From assembly GCA_964467255.1 (NCBI GenBank), contig CAYXPR010000025.1, positions 1 to 17,037 of the forward strand: 17,037 nucleotides of DNA, in the 5' to 3' direction. Origin of the DNA: CAYXPR01 sp964467255. GTDB lineage: Bacteria; Pseudomonadota; Alphaproteobacteria; Rickettsiales; RGZB01. Under the pieces are notes generated by a model, which made no database searches, was not told the origin of the DNA, and was given only the letters and a program-made list of their open reading frames with translations. Shown piece after piece: positions 1-7,600 of the stretch. How positions within the stretch are numbered: position 1 is the first letter of the stretch; every line of letters begins with the position of its first letter. Position numbers and translations under genes: made by a program.

Positions 1-339
1 AATACCGACATGGTGGGGCACACGGGCATTGAAGAAGCTGCACGCCGTGCAGTGGAAGCGGTGGATGTTGCCCTTGGCGCAGTGCGCGAAGCCGTGGATG
101 AAGTGGGCGGCGTGCTGCTCATCACCGCAGATCATGGCAACGCTGAAACGATGGTAGACCCGCTCACGAAAGACCGCCATACGCAGCACACCACGGGCCC
201 AGTGCCTTTAGTAGTGGCGGGGGTTGACGATATTACACTTGCAAACGGTAGGTTGTGCGACATTGCCCCCACGGTGCTTGGCATCATGGGGCTGGCGCAG
301 CCAAAAGAAATGACAGGCGTTAACTTGATAAAAGCCTAA
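1..339 (+). CDS. gpmI: 2,3-bisphosphoglycerate-independent phosphoglycerate mutase, C-terminal part (5' end outside window)
   Basis: Glycolytic enzyme that interconverts 3- and 2-phosphoglycerate in the cytoplasm using two Mn ions. Only the last 112 codons are here; the frame is open from base 1 and begins with N-T-D-M-V-G-H-T-G, the form of the family motif around 'DMVGHTG'. It continues with 'LLITADHGNAE', whose Asp and His are metal ligands in the alkaline phosphatase superfamily, and 'HTTGPVPLV', then ends normally at TAA in 'TGVNLIKA'. The family is usually a little over 500 residues, so about four fifths of the gene lies to the left. Recognition is by motif reading only, but the motifs are specific. 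ctpA follows after 32 bases with no terminator visible, so the two are probably co-transcribed. In many proteobacteria envC follows gpmI; here it does not. Confidence 0.95.
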   Translation, partial: NTDMVGHTGIEEAARRAVEAVDVALGAVREAVDEVGGVLLITADHGNAETMVDPLTKDRHTQHTTGPVPLVVAGVDDITLANGRLCDIAPTVLGIMGLAQPKEMTGVNLIKA

Positions 340-371
340 ACACATAACCGAAAGAAGGCGAAGGAAATACT

Positions 372-1754
372 ATGCGCATTATTACAAAATCTCTGGTTCT
401 TGCAGCACTGTTGGTGACGGTTTCCATGCCGGCCTTTGCAGCGGAAGAAGCAAAGCCCGCTAAGCCGCAGGACCCGAAAGATACTATCCGCCTGCTGGAA
501 TTGTTTGGCGATGTGTTTGAAAAAGTGCGCGAAGAATATGTGGAAGCGCCAAATGAAGGCGAGCTGATCGAAAACGCCATCAACGGCATGCTCACGAGCC
601 TTGATCCGCATTCCAGCTACCTGAACAACAAAGACTTTAAAGAAATGCAGGTGCAGACCAAAGGCGAATTTGGTGGTCTCGGCATTGAAGTGACGATGGA
701 AAAGGGTCTGGTGAAAGTGGTATCCCCGCTGGATGATACGCCCGCTTCTAAAGCGGGTCTTAAGTCCGGCGATTTGATTTCGCATATTGATGGTGATTCC
801 GTGGCGGGCATGACGCTCAATGAAGCGGTTGAAAAAATGCGCGGCAAAGTGGGCACCGAAATTGTCCTCACTATTTTGCGCGAAGGCCTGAAAGAGCCGT
901 TTGAAGCCAAGATGCAGCGCGATGTGATTAAAATTCAATCCGTGCGCGGCAAACCGCAGGGCGATGTGGCTTATGTACGCATTACGTCATTCTCTGAGCA
1001 AACCTCGAAGCTGATGGAAAAAGAAATCCGTAAACAGCAGAAAGAGCTGGGCGAAAAATTGCGCGGTCTGGTGCTCGATTTGCGTAACAATCCGGGCGGC
1101 TTACTCGATCAGGCGATAGAGGTATCCGATATGTTGCTCGAAAAAGGCGAGGTGGTTTCCACGCGTGGTCGCCATGCGGAAAACACCAAGCGCTTTAACG
1201 CCACAAAAGGCGATGTGCTGGGTGGTTTGCCCGTGGTGGTGCTGATTAACGGCGGTTCGGCTTCGGCCTCTGAAATTGTGGCGGGTGCGCTGCAGGACCA
1301 TCGCCGCGCAATTGTGATGGGCACAAAGTCGTTTGGTAAAGGCTCGGTGCAGACGGTGATTCCGCTGCCGGACAATACGGCGATGCGCCTTACCACGTCG
1401 AAATATTATACGCCGTCAGGCCATTCGATTCAGGCCAAAGGCATCACGCCGGATATTGAAGTAGAGCCAGCAAAGCTTGAGCCAATTAAAAACAACTTCC
1501 CGCGTATGGACGAAGCCAGCTTGAAAGGCCATCTGGCCGGTGAAGGCGAGGAAGCGCCGATTGCGCCACCGGAGGAAGAGCCTGTGAAAAAAGAAAAAGA
1601 AAAAGAAAAAGACAAGGATAAGGACAAATCCAAAGACAAGGATAAAGATGCTGAGTCCAAGCTGTATGAGGAAGATTACCAGCTGGCACGTGCGGTGGAC
1701 TTACTGCGTGCACTGAATCTCTATCGCAGCTCGCTCGAAGAAAAGAAACAATAG
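372..1754 (+). CDS. ctpA: C-terminal processing peptidase (S41 family, PDZ-containing)
   Basis: Periplasmic serine protease that trims or degrades envelope proteins from their C termini. Residues 1-23 form a Sec signal peptide ending A-F-A before A-E-E. A PDZ domain lies at about 97-180 ('GGLGIEVTMEKG', 'PASKAGLKSGDLI'). The protease core follows with 'LRNNPGGLL', 'NGGSASASEIVAGALQD' and 'SFGKGSVQT'. By spacing the catalytic set is Ser298, Lys323 and Gln327, matching the Ser-Lys-Gln arrangement known from Bacillus CtpB. The length (460) is normal apart from an unusual tail: about 406-426 is almost only Lys, Glu and Asp. The start is the ATG at 372 with AAGGAA just upstream and gives the signal peptide. 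Followed after 21 bases by the DUF610 gene, the usual alphaproteobacterial neighbour. Confidence 0.94.
   Translation: MRIITKSLVLAALLVTVSMPAFAAEEAKPAKPQDPKDTIRLLELFGDVFEKVREEYVEAPNEGELIENAINGMLTSLDPHSSYLNNKDFKEMQVQTKGEFGGLGIEVTMEKGLVKVVSPLDDTPASKAGLKSGDLISHIDGDSVAGMTLNEAVEKMRGKVGTEIVLTILREGLKEPFEAKMQRDVIKIQSVRGKPQGDVAYVRITSFSEQTSKLMEKEIRKQQKELGEKLRGLVLDLRNNPGGLLDQAIEVSDMLLEKGEVVSTRGRHAENTKRFNATKGDVLGGLPVVVLINGGSASASEIVAGALQDHRRAIVMGTKSFGKGSVQTVIPLPDNTAMRLTTSKYYTPSGHSIQAKGITPDIEVEPAKLEPIKNNFPRMDEASLKGHLAGEGEEAPIAPPEEEPVKKEKEKEKDKDKDKSKDKDKDAESKLYEEDYQLARAVDLLRALNLYRSSLEEKKQ
1587..1649 (+). repeat. Low-complexity Lys/Glu/Asp coding repeat in ctpA
   Basis: An A-rich run of AAA-GAA and then AAG-GAT/AAA-GAC codons encodes alternating K-E and K-D pairs (residues about 406-426 of the CtpA protein). 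It resembles a simple-sequence expansion kept in frame. It lies between the protease core and a normal-looking C terminus ('YQLARAVDLLRALNLYRS'), so it is an insertion in a linker and not the end of the protein. Confidence 0.7.
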
Positions 1755-1775
1755 TGATGATGAACAGGGCATAAC

Positions 1776-3038
1776 ATGCTGGCAAAACTGAAGGCAATTT
1801 TTTCACGCGCGGGGCTGGCGCGGCGCATCTGGCAGGTGGCAAACCTGCTGGCGGCGGCGCTGCTCGTGCTGGCGATTGTGCAGTTTTTCCTGCATTACCG
1901 CGGCGTGGGAAAAGACTTGATGGAACAAGGGCGCAGGGTTGAAATTTCTGCGCCGGACGGGCTTATCAAAAGCCGCGAAACGCTCGCTGCACTGAAGGCT
2001 GTGCCGGAAGAAGAAATTGCTAAAAAACACGATGAGGCGTTTGAAAAACAGGCGGCGGGTGAAGGTGCGGTGACGGGTACGGAGCCGAGGGATGAAACCG
2101 ATGCCATGAAGCAAGCGCAGCTTGATAAAGCTGCTGCTGAAGGTGCGGTAGTAAAAACGCCACAAGAAGCGCCCGCAGCAGAAATTGGTGCAAGCACACC
2201 GTCAGTTCCTGCCGCAGAGCCGACTGCTCCTGTGGTAGCAGAAAAAGCACCGGTGACCGACCCGAAACTCGCCATTGTTATTACCGGTGTGGGGCTTAGT
2301 CGTAGCACGCTTGATATGGTGGTAACGCTGCCTGCTAACGTAACGATGAGCATTTCTCCCTATGCTGCCAAAGTGGCAGACGTGGTGAAAGAAATACATG
2401 GGCAGGGCTATGAAGTACTGCTCGATGTTCCGCTTGAGCCTGCGGATTATCCACTCAGTGATCCAGGTCCGTTGGCGCTCTTGACAGCATCCAGCGAGAA
2501 ACAAAATCTTGATCAGCTTTCAGCGCTTCTGTCGCTTTCAGAAGAAATCACAGGGTTGGTGGCACCGGTGGACGAGCAATTTACCTATTCGGTGAAGAGC
2601 ATTTCTCCCGTGCTGGGGGTGATGGCAGAAAAAAAGATGCCGCTTTACTATGCCGCTAAACCGGGCAACCAGTTTATAACCGCTGCCGCAGAACAGCTCG
2701 GTGCTACGCTGGTGCCATATCACACGGTGCTGGACGAACGGCTGGCGGCGGATGCCATCATGGCGCAGCTAAATGCTGCAGCCGCCCGTGCAAAAGAATC
2801 CGGCTTTGCTGTGGCGGTGGGCCGCCCTTACCCGATGACAGTGGAAACCATCAATAAGTGGCTGGCTTCTACCGCTGCACGGGGTGTGCGCATCGTTTCC
2901 TTACGTGAAGAAAAAACGGAAGAAGCACCAAAAGAAGAAAATTCAAAAGAAGAAACACCGAAGGAAGAGACGGATGCCAAAGAGCAAAAGCAGCCCGAAG
3001 GGCAGCCAGAAGAGCCCGCGTCACACACAACAGAGTAG
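1776..3038 (+). CDS. Divergent polysaccharide deacetylase family protein (DUF610/YibQ-like), membrane-anchored
   Basis: Envelope protein of unknown exact activity; the family is related to polysaccharide deacetylases and is found beside gpmI/envC/ctpA genes. A short cytoplasmic N terminus is followed by one membrane segment (about 20-39, 'ANLLAAALLVLAIVQFFL'), then an Ala/Glu/Pro-rich linker to about 160. The folded domain spans about 162-375 ('KLAIVITGVGLS', 'MSISPYA', 'EVLLDVPLEP', 'FAVAVGRPYPMTV'). The first strand reads I-V-I-T-G-V-G where E. coli YibQ-like members have an Asp pair, so a metal-dependent hydrolase activity is doubtful here. The C-terminal 40 residues are Glu/Lys/Pro-rich. 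AGGG sits just before the ATG at 1776. The end overlaps rppH by 65 bases in another frame. Family assignment is firm, function is not. Confidence 0.85.
   Translation: MLAKLKAIFSRAGLARRIWQVANLLAAALLVLAIVQFFLHYRGVGKDLMEQGRRVEISAPDGLIKSRETLAALKAVPEEEIAKKHDEAFEKQAAGEGAVTGTEPRDETDAMKQAQLDKAAAEGAVVKTPQEAPAAEIGASTPSVPAAEPTAPVVAEKAPVTDPKLAIVITGVGLSRSTLDMVVTLPANVTMSISPYAAKVADVVKEIHGQGYEVLLDVPLEPADYPLSDPGPLALLTASSEKQNLDQLSALLSLSEEITGLVAPVDEQFTYSVKSISPVLGVMAEKKMPLYYAAKPGNQFITAAAEQLGATLVPYHTVLDERLAADAIMAQLNAAAARAKESGFAVAVGRPYPMTVETINKWLASTAARGVRIVSLREEKTEEAPKEENSKEETPKEETDAKEQKQPEGQPEEPASHTTE
2961..2970 (+). promoter_or_regulatory. Ribosome binding site that fixes the rppH start
   Basis: AAGGAAGAGA lies 3 bases before the ATG at 2974, with its GGA core 7-9 bases upstream. 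The frame stays open further left to an ATG at 2884, but that extension is only the out-of-frame reading of the Glu/Lys tail of the DUF610 gene. The GTG at 3043 is closer to the conserved Nudix core but has no comparable site. This supports 2974 as the start. Confidence 0.65.
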
Positions 3039-3507
3039 TGATGTGTATCGCCTCGGTGTAGGCGTGCTGCTGCTGAACAACAAGGGAAAAGTGTTCGCCG
3101 CGCGCCGTATCGACACACGCAGCGAAGCGTGGCAAATGCCACAGGGCGGTATCGATGGCAATGAAACCCCCGCCGAGGCGGTGATGCGCGAGCTGATGGA
3201 AGAAATCGGCACGGATGATGTGGAAATTCTGCGCGAGAGTGAGCAATGGTTTTCCTATGATTTGCCGGATTATCTGCAGACGAAATTATGGCGCGGAAAA
3301 TATAAAGGGCAGCGGCAGAAATGGTTCGCCATGCGCTTTACCGGAAAAGATGCGGACATTAACATCGACACGGAAAAGCCTGAGTTTGTGGAATGGACGT
3401 GGATGGAACACCATGTGCTACCGCAAATGATTGTTTCGTTTAAGCGCCAACTCTATATTGATGTACTCGAAGAATTTGACGACATCATCCGGAAGCTGAA
3501 GCCATGA
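2974..3507 (+). CDS. rppH: RNA pyrophosphohydrolase (Nudix)
   Basis: Cytoplasmic Nudix hydrolase that removes pyrophosphate from triphosphorylated RNA 5' ends and so starts mRNA decay; alphaproteobacterial members are also called dinucleoside polyphosphate hydrolases (IalA type). The Nudix box is complete: G-x5-E-x7-R-E-L-M-E-E-I-G-T, preceded by 'AWQMPQGGID'. The downstream 'KWFAMRF', 'FVEWTWM' and 'IVSFKRQLY' also fit the family. With the start at 2974 the protein has 177 residues; the first 23 are a basic, Ser-rich leader before 'YRLGVGVLLLN', where most family members begin. The first 65 bases overlap the DUF610 gene, and the last 4 overlap the next gene (ATGA), so translation of all three is probably coupled. 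A GTG start at 3043 is the main alternative. Confidence 0.9.
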   Translation: MPKSKSSPKGSQKSPRHTQQSSDVYRLGVGVLLLNNKGKVFAARRIDTRSEAWQMPQGGIDGNETPAEAVMRELMEEIGTDDVEILRESEQWFSYDLPDYLQTKLWRGKYKGQRQKWFAMRFTGKDADINIDTEKPEFVEWTWMEHHVLPQMIVSFKRQLYIDVLEEFDDIIRKLKP

Positions 3508-6500
3508 GCGCGGCAAAGAAAAAAACAATCGCCACGACGCAGCGCACCTGCTTGCTGGTGCTGGGTATGCACCGCAGCGGCACGTCGGCGTTTACACGCC
3601 TTGCAAACCTGATGGGCGCCGAACTGAGCCCCAACCTGCTGGAAGCAAAAGAAGATAACCAGCAAGGCTTCTGGGAACACAAAGACATTGTGGACGTCCA
3701 TGAGCGCTTGCTTGCAGGCATGGGTTCGTGCTGGGATGATACGCGCTTTAGCCCCAAAGGATGGGACGAAGCGGAAGCGATTAAAGACTATGAAAATGAA
3801 ATCCGCGCCGTGCTGCGCCGCGACTTTGCCGAGAGCAAATTATTCGCAATTAAAGACCCGCGTCTTTCGCTGCTACTGCCGCTGTGGCTGAAAATTCTGA
3901 AGAAAGAAAAAATCCGCCCCGTGTTCGTAACTGTGCTGCGCGACCCGTTTTCCACCGCAGCGTCCCTCAAAAAACGCAACCACTTTCCGGTGGAAAAATC
4001 ATTGCTGCTCTGGTGCCGTTATAATCTGGAGGCGGAACGCGGCGCGCGCAAACACCCGCACGTGCTGCTGACGATGGATGAGGTGATGAAGGATTGGCAA
4101 TCCGTTACCAAAAAGGTTGCTAAAGGTCTTGCCGTCAAATGGCCGCACCAGACGCGGACGGTGGCAAAAGATGTGGAAGCGTTTATCAATCCGTCGCTCG
4201 TGCACCATGCGCGCGCCGTGCCGGTGGGTGTGGAAAATGCCTTTATTGGTGCGTGGGCAAAGCGTGCGACGAAATTATTGTGGCAAGGTGCGCTCGAAGG
4301 CGAAACCGATACCAAAGCCCTCGATGCGCTGTATGAAGATATCACTGTGCAGATGGATAGCGCGAGTGGCCTGATGCACTTCTGGGTGGAAGAAGCGCTG
4401 CGTGGCCGTTTTTATGTGGGCCACGTGCAAAAGCAGCAGCAGGACATGCATAAACTGCAGGGCGAAATCCGTGAACTTGGCGCGCAACTGCGCATCGCGC
4501 GCAAAGACTTAAGCCGCACCATTCAGCGTGCTGATGGTTTGCAGCAGGCTTTAGAAGCGGTGGTAAATTCGACCTCGTGGAAGGTGACATGGCCGCTGCG
4601 CGTGACATCCTCTCTCGCACGACTGGCGCTCAGCCCGAAAACCTATAAGAAGATGAGCATGATTCTGCGCATTTATGGCGCAAAGGAATTATTGAATTTG
4701 GCGCTGTATGCGCTGCGTGTGCGTAGCTCAGGCCCCAGCATGCAGATTCAGCACGGCAAGCAGCATTACGAAGAATGGGTGCAGCTGTATGATACGTTTT
4801 CTGAAGGCGACAAACGTGCCATGCGCGAACATGTGGAGCAGATGAGTCATGCGCCGCTGATTTCCATCGTGATGCCAGTCTATAACGTGGAAGAAAAATG
4901 GCTGCGCGAAGCGATTGATTCCGTGCGTCGCCAAATTTATACGAACTGGGAACTCTGCATCGCCGATGATGCATCACCCGCCCTGCACATTAAAAAAGTG
5001 CTGAAAGAATATGAGAAAAAAGACCAGCGCATCCGCGTGGTCTACCGCAAGGAAAACGGGCATATTTCGGAGTCCAGCAACAGCGCGCTTGAAATTGCCA
5101 AAGGCGAATTTGTGGCGCTGATGGACCATGACGATGTGATTCCAGAACACGCGCTTTATTTCGTGGCGGCGGAAATCAATAAAGACCCGAAGGTGAATCT
5201 CATCTATTCCGATGAAGATAAAATGGATGAGCAGGGTAAGCGCTTCTATCCGTACTTCAAGTCAGATTGGAATCCGGACTTATTCTATTGCCAGAATATG
5301 ATTAGCCATTTAGGCGTGTATCGCCGCAGCGTACTGAAAAAAATCGGCGGCTTTAGAAAAGGTATGGAAGGCTCGCAGGATTACGACCTTGCGCTGCGCT
5401 TTTTAGAAGCGGTGGACGAGCAGGGCGTGCGCCATATTCCGCGCATTCTCTACCACTGGCGCGCCATTGAAGGCTCTACCGCACGGCACATCGACCAGAA
5501 AAATTATGCGCTTGAGGCCTCGCGCCGCGCCATGCAGTCGTATCTCGACCGCCGCTATAAAGGGCAGGGCGTGAAGCTGGTGGAATCAAACCTCGACCAA
5601 TTCCACCGCACGCTGTGGCCGCTGCCGAAGAAAACACCGAAGGCCTCGCTGATTATCCCCACACGCAATGCGGTGGTGCTGGTGAAGCAATGTGTGGAAA
5701 GCATTTTAGAGCGCACGAAATATGACGGCGAGTATGAAATCATTATCGTGAACAACCAGAGCGATGACCCGAACACGCTGGAATATTTCAAGCAGATTGC
5801 CAAAAAAGCGAATGTGCGGATTTTAGATTATCCGCATCCGTTCAATTATTCCGCCATCAATAATTTTGCCGTGAAGCACGCCAAAGGCGAAGTGATGATA
5901 CTGCTGAATAACGATACGGAAGTGATTAGCTCGGAATGGCTGCGTGAGATGGTGTCGCATGCCATACGTTCGGATGTGGGCGCGGTGGGTGCGAAGCTGT
6001 ATTACCCGAACGACGTGATTCAGCATGCAGGCGTGATTTTAGGTGGCGGTGCCGCGATTCACCCTGTGGCCACGCACATGTTCCACGGCCTTGCGCGCGA
6101 TGATGCGGGCTATCTTGGCCGTGCGATGATGACGCAGAGCCTTTCTGCCGTAACCGCAGCCTGCCTTGCCGTGACGAAGAAAAAATATGAAGAAGTAGAT
6201 GGGCTGGATGAAACGAACCTGACGGTGGCGTTTAACGATGTGGATTTTTGCCTGAAGCTGCGCGAGAAGGGCTACCGCAATATCTGGACACCATACGCTG
6301 AGCTATACCACCATGAATCGGCCACGCGCGGTGCGGAAGATACGCCCGCAAAAATGGAACGTGCCGCCCGCGAAGTGGCGTTCATGCGCAAGCGTTGGAA
6401 AGAATGGCTTGGGAATGATCCGTATTACAATCCGAATTTGGATTTTATGGAAGCAGACTTTTCGCTCGCTACGCCGCCGCGCACAGAAAAGCCGTGGGAG

Positions 6501-6533
6501 CAGGTGAAATCGAAAGAAAAAAACGTCGCCTAG
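3504..6533 (+). CDS. Trimodular sulfotransferase-like / GT2 / GT2 glycosyltransferase
   Basis: A 1009-residue enzyme probably building or decorating a surface polysaccharide on the cytoplasmic side; the substrate is unknown. Residues about 14-260 resemble sulfotransferases: a P-loop-like 'GMHRSGTSA' (21-29) for the PAPS phosphosulfate and 'VLRDPFS' (R146-D147-P148) as the 3'-phosphate site. A Gln-rich coiled coil spans about 308-355, followed by 'STSWKVTWPLR' (356-366), a linker common in multidomain GT2 proteins. The first GT2 domain starts near 453 ('ISIVMPVYN') with D541-H-D543 as the metal motif; the second starts near 714 ('ASLIIPTRN') with N-N-D804 and a later 'NDVDFCLKL'. No membrane segments are seen. 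The start overlaps the rppH stop. Whether the first domain really transfers sulfate cannot be told from sequence. Confidence 0.88.
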   Translation: MSAAKKKTIATTQRTCLLVLGMHRSGTSAFTRLANLMGAELSPNLLEAKEDNQQGFWEHKDIVDVHERLLAGMGSCWDDTRFSPKGWDEAEAIKDYENEIRAVLRRDFAESKLFAIKDPRLSLLLPLWLKILKKEKIRPVFVTVLRDPFSTAASLKKRNHFPVEKSLLLWCRYNLEAERGARKHPHVLLTMDEVMKDWQSVTKKVAKGLAVKWPHQTRTVAKDVEAFINPSLVHHARAVPVGVENAFIGAWAKRATKLLWQGALEGETDTKALDALYEDITVQMDSASGLMHFWVEEALRGRFYVGHVQKQQQDMHKLQGEIRELGAQLRIARKDLSRTIQRADGLQQALEAVVNSTSWKVTWPLRVTSSLARLALSPKTYKKMSMILRIYGAKELLNLALYALRVRSSGPSMQIQHGKQHYEEWVQLYDTFSEGDKRAMREHVEQMSHAPLISIVMPVYNVEEKWLREAIDSVRRQIYTNWELCIADDASPALHIKKVLKEYEKKDQRIRVVYRKENGHISESSNSALEIAKGEFVALMDHDDVIPEHALYFVAAEINKDPKVNLIYSDEDKMDEQGKRFYPYFKSDWNPDLFYCQNMISHLGVYRRSVLKKIGGFRKGMEGSQDYDLALRFLEAVDEQGVRHIPRILYHWRAIEGSTARHIDQKNYALEASRRAMQSYLDRRYKGQGVKLVESNLDQFHRTLWPLPKKTPKASLIIPTRNAVVLVKQCVESILERTKYDGEYEIIIVNNQSDDPNTLEYFKQIAKKANVRILDYPHPFNYSAINNFAVKHAKGEVMILLNNDTEVISSEWLREMVSHAIRSDVGAVGAKLYYPNDVIQHAGVILGGGAAIHPVATHMFHGLARDDAGYLGRAMMTQSLSAVTAACLAVTKKKYEEVDGLDETNLTVAFNDVDFCLKLREKGYRNIWTPYAELYHHESATRGAEDTPAKMERAAREVAFMRKRWKEWLGNDPYYNPNLDFMEADFSLATPPRTEKPWEQVKSKEKNVA

Positions 6534-7555
6534 GCTGCTGCCTCAGCCGCAAAGTTTACTTTACCATTGCGCGTGGCGCCCATTTCAATCAGCGGCACAA
6601 AAAATTCCATGAGGGATGATTTTACCTTCTCTACATCCGTTGCCTGCATAGCAGCATGGCGGAACTCAGCAGAATTATAAAGGCCAGTGGTATACCACCC
6701 TAAATGCTTGCGCGCGATGCGCAGGCCATTTTCCGTGCCATAATGCGTGAGCATGGCATCGTAATGCTCAAGGATAACGCGATATTGTTCCGCGAGTGTT
6801 GGTTCTGGCAGCTGCTCGCCGGTTTTTAGGTAATGCGCGGCTTGGTTTACAAACCATGGGCGACCATAGGAGCCGCGGCCAATCATGATACCATCGGCGC
6901 CGGATTCTTCCTTCGCGCGCTTAGCATCTTCCAGCGTGGTGATATCACCATTGGCGATGACGGGAATTTTCACCGCGTCTTTTACGTTGCGAATAAATCT
7001 CCAATCAGCAACGCCCTTGTAGAGCTGCTGACGCGTGCGGCCGTGAATGGTAATCATCTGGATACCGACATCCTCGGCGATTTTTGCGAGCTTGGGTGCA
7101 TTCAAACTATTTTCGTCCCAGCCTTTGCGCATTTTTAAGGTTACGGGCAGCTTCACGGCTTTCACCACCGCCTCGAGCACTTTTTCAGCTTTCACTTCGT
7201 CGCGCATCATGGCGCTACCGGCATGGCCGTTCACTACTTTTTTCACGGGGCAGCCGAAGTTGATATCAATCAGCGCTGCACCGCGGTCTTCATTCAGCTT
7301 GGCGGCTTCGGCCATTACATCAGGCTCGCAGCCCGCTAGTTGCACGGCCATGGGGTGCTCTTCCGGCTCGTTCTTGGCTTTGAGCAGACTATCGCGCGTT
7401 TCGATAATCATGGCGCGGCTGGCAATCATTTCGGACACGACCATGCCAGCGCCGAAGCGCTTCACTAAGCGGCGGAACGGCAGGTCGCTCACGCCCGTCA
7501 TGGGGGCGAGAATGACGTCATTCTCCAGCTTGATATTGCCGATGGTGATGGTCAT
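6530..7555 (-). CDS. dusB: tRNA-dihydrouridine synthase B
   Basis: FMN enzyme that reduces specific uridines in the tRNA D-loop to dihydrouridine. The TIM-barrel signatures are present: 'APMTGVSDLPFR' near the N terminus, the catalytic Cys102 in 'DINFGCPVKKV', 'VTLKMRKGW', 'ITIHGRTR', 'IPVIANGDI' and 'DGIMIGRGSYGRPW'. The length of 341 residues is normal for DusB/NifR3. The ATG at 7555 has no clear Shine-Dalgarno sequence. The gene is divergent from ispDF across 45 bases, an arrangement typical of alphaproteobacteria, but no promoter in that gap was convincing for either side. In many relatives ntrB and ntrC follow dusB; here the gene instead ends against the glycosyltransferase gene, sharing the CTAG stop palindrome. 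Confidence 0.95.
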   Translation of the reverse strand: MTITIGNIKLENDVILAPMTGVSDLPFRRLVKRFGAGMVVSEMIASRAMIIETRDSLLKAKNEPEEHPMAVQLAGCEPDVMAEAAKLNEDRGAALIDINFGCPVKKVVNGHAGSAMMRDEVKAEKVLEAVVKAVKLPVTLKMRKGWDENSLNAPKLAKIAEDVGIQMITIHGRTRQQLYKGVADWRFIRNVKDAVKIPVIANGDITTLEDAKRAKEESGADGIMIGRGSYGRPWFVNQAAHYLKTGEQLPEPTLAEQYRVILEHYDAMLTHYGTENGLRIARKHLGWYTTGLYNSAEFRHAAMQATDVEKVKSSLMEFFVPLIEMGATRNGKVNFAAEAAA

Positions 7556-7600
7556 GTTTATGATGCATGTTTTGTAAATGAGGCGGGGAACATACTAAAA

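Noticed and set aside
2884..2973. Longer rppH start at ATG 2884
   Set aside because: It would add 30 mostly Lys/Arg residues that are only the shifted reading of the DUF610 tail; the good ribosome site is at 2961-2970.
7047..7577. Open frame on the plus strand opposite dusB
   Set aside because: Low-complexity Ser/Ala/Phe-rich translation antisense to intact dusB, with no ribosome site.
7556..7600. Promoters in the dusB-ispDF gap
   Set aside because: Hexamer-like sequences such as CATACT and TAGTAT occur, but no partner at 16 to 18 bases was convincing on either strand.
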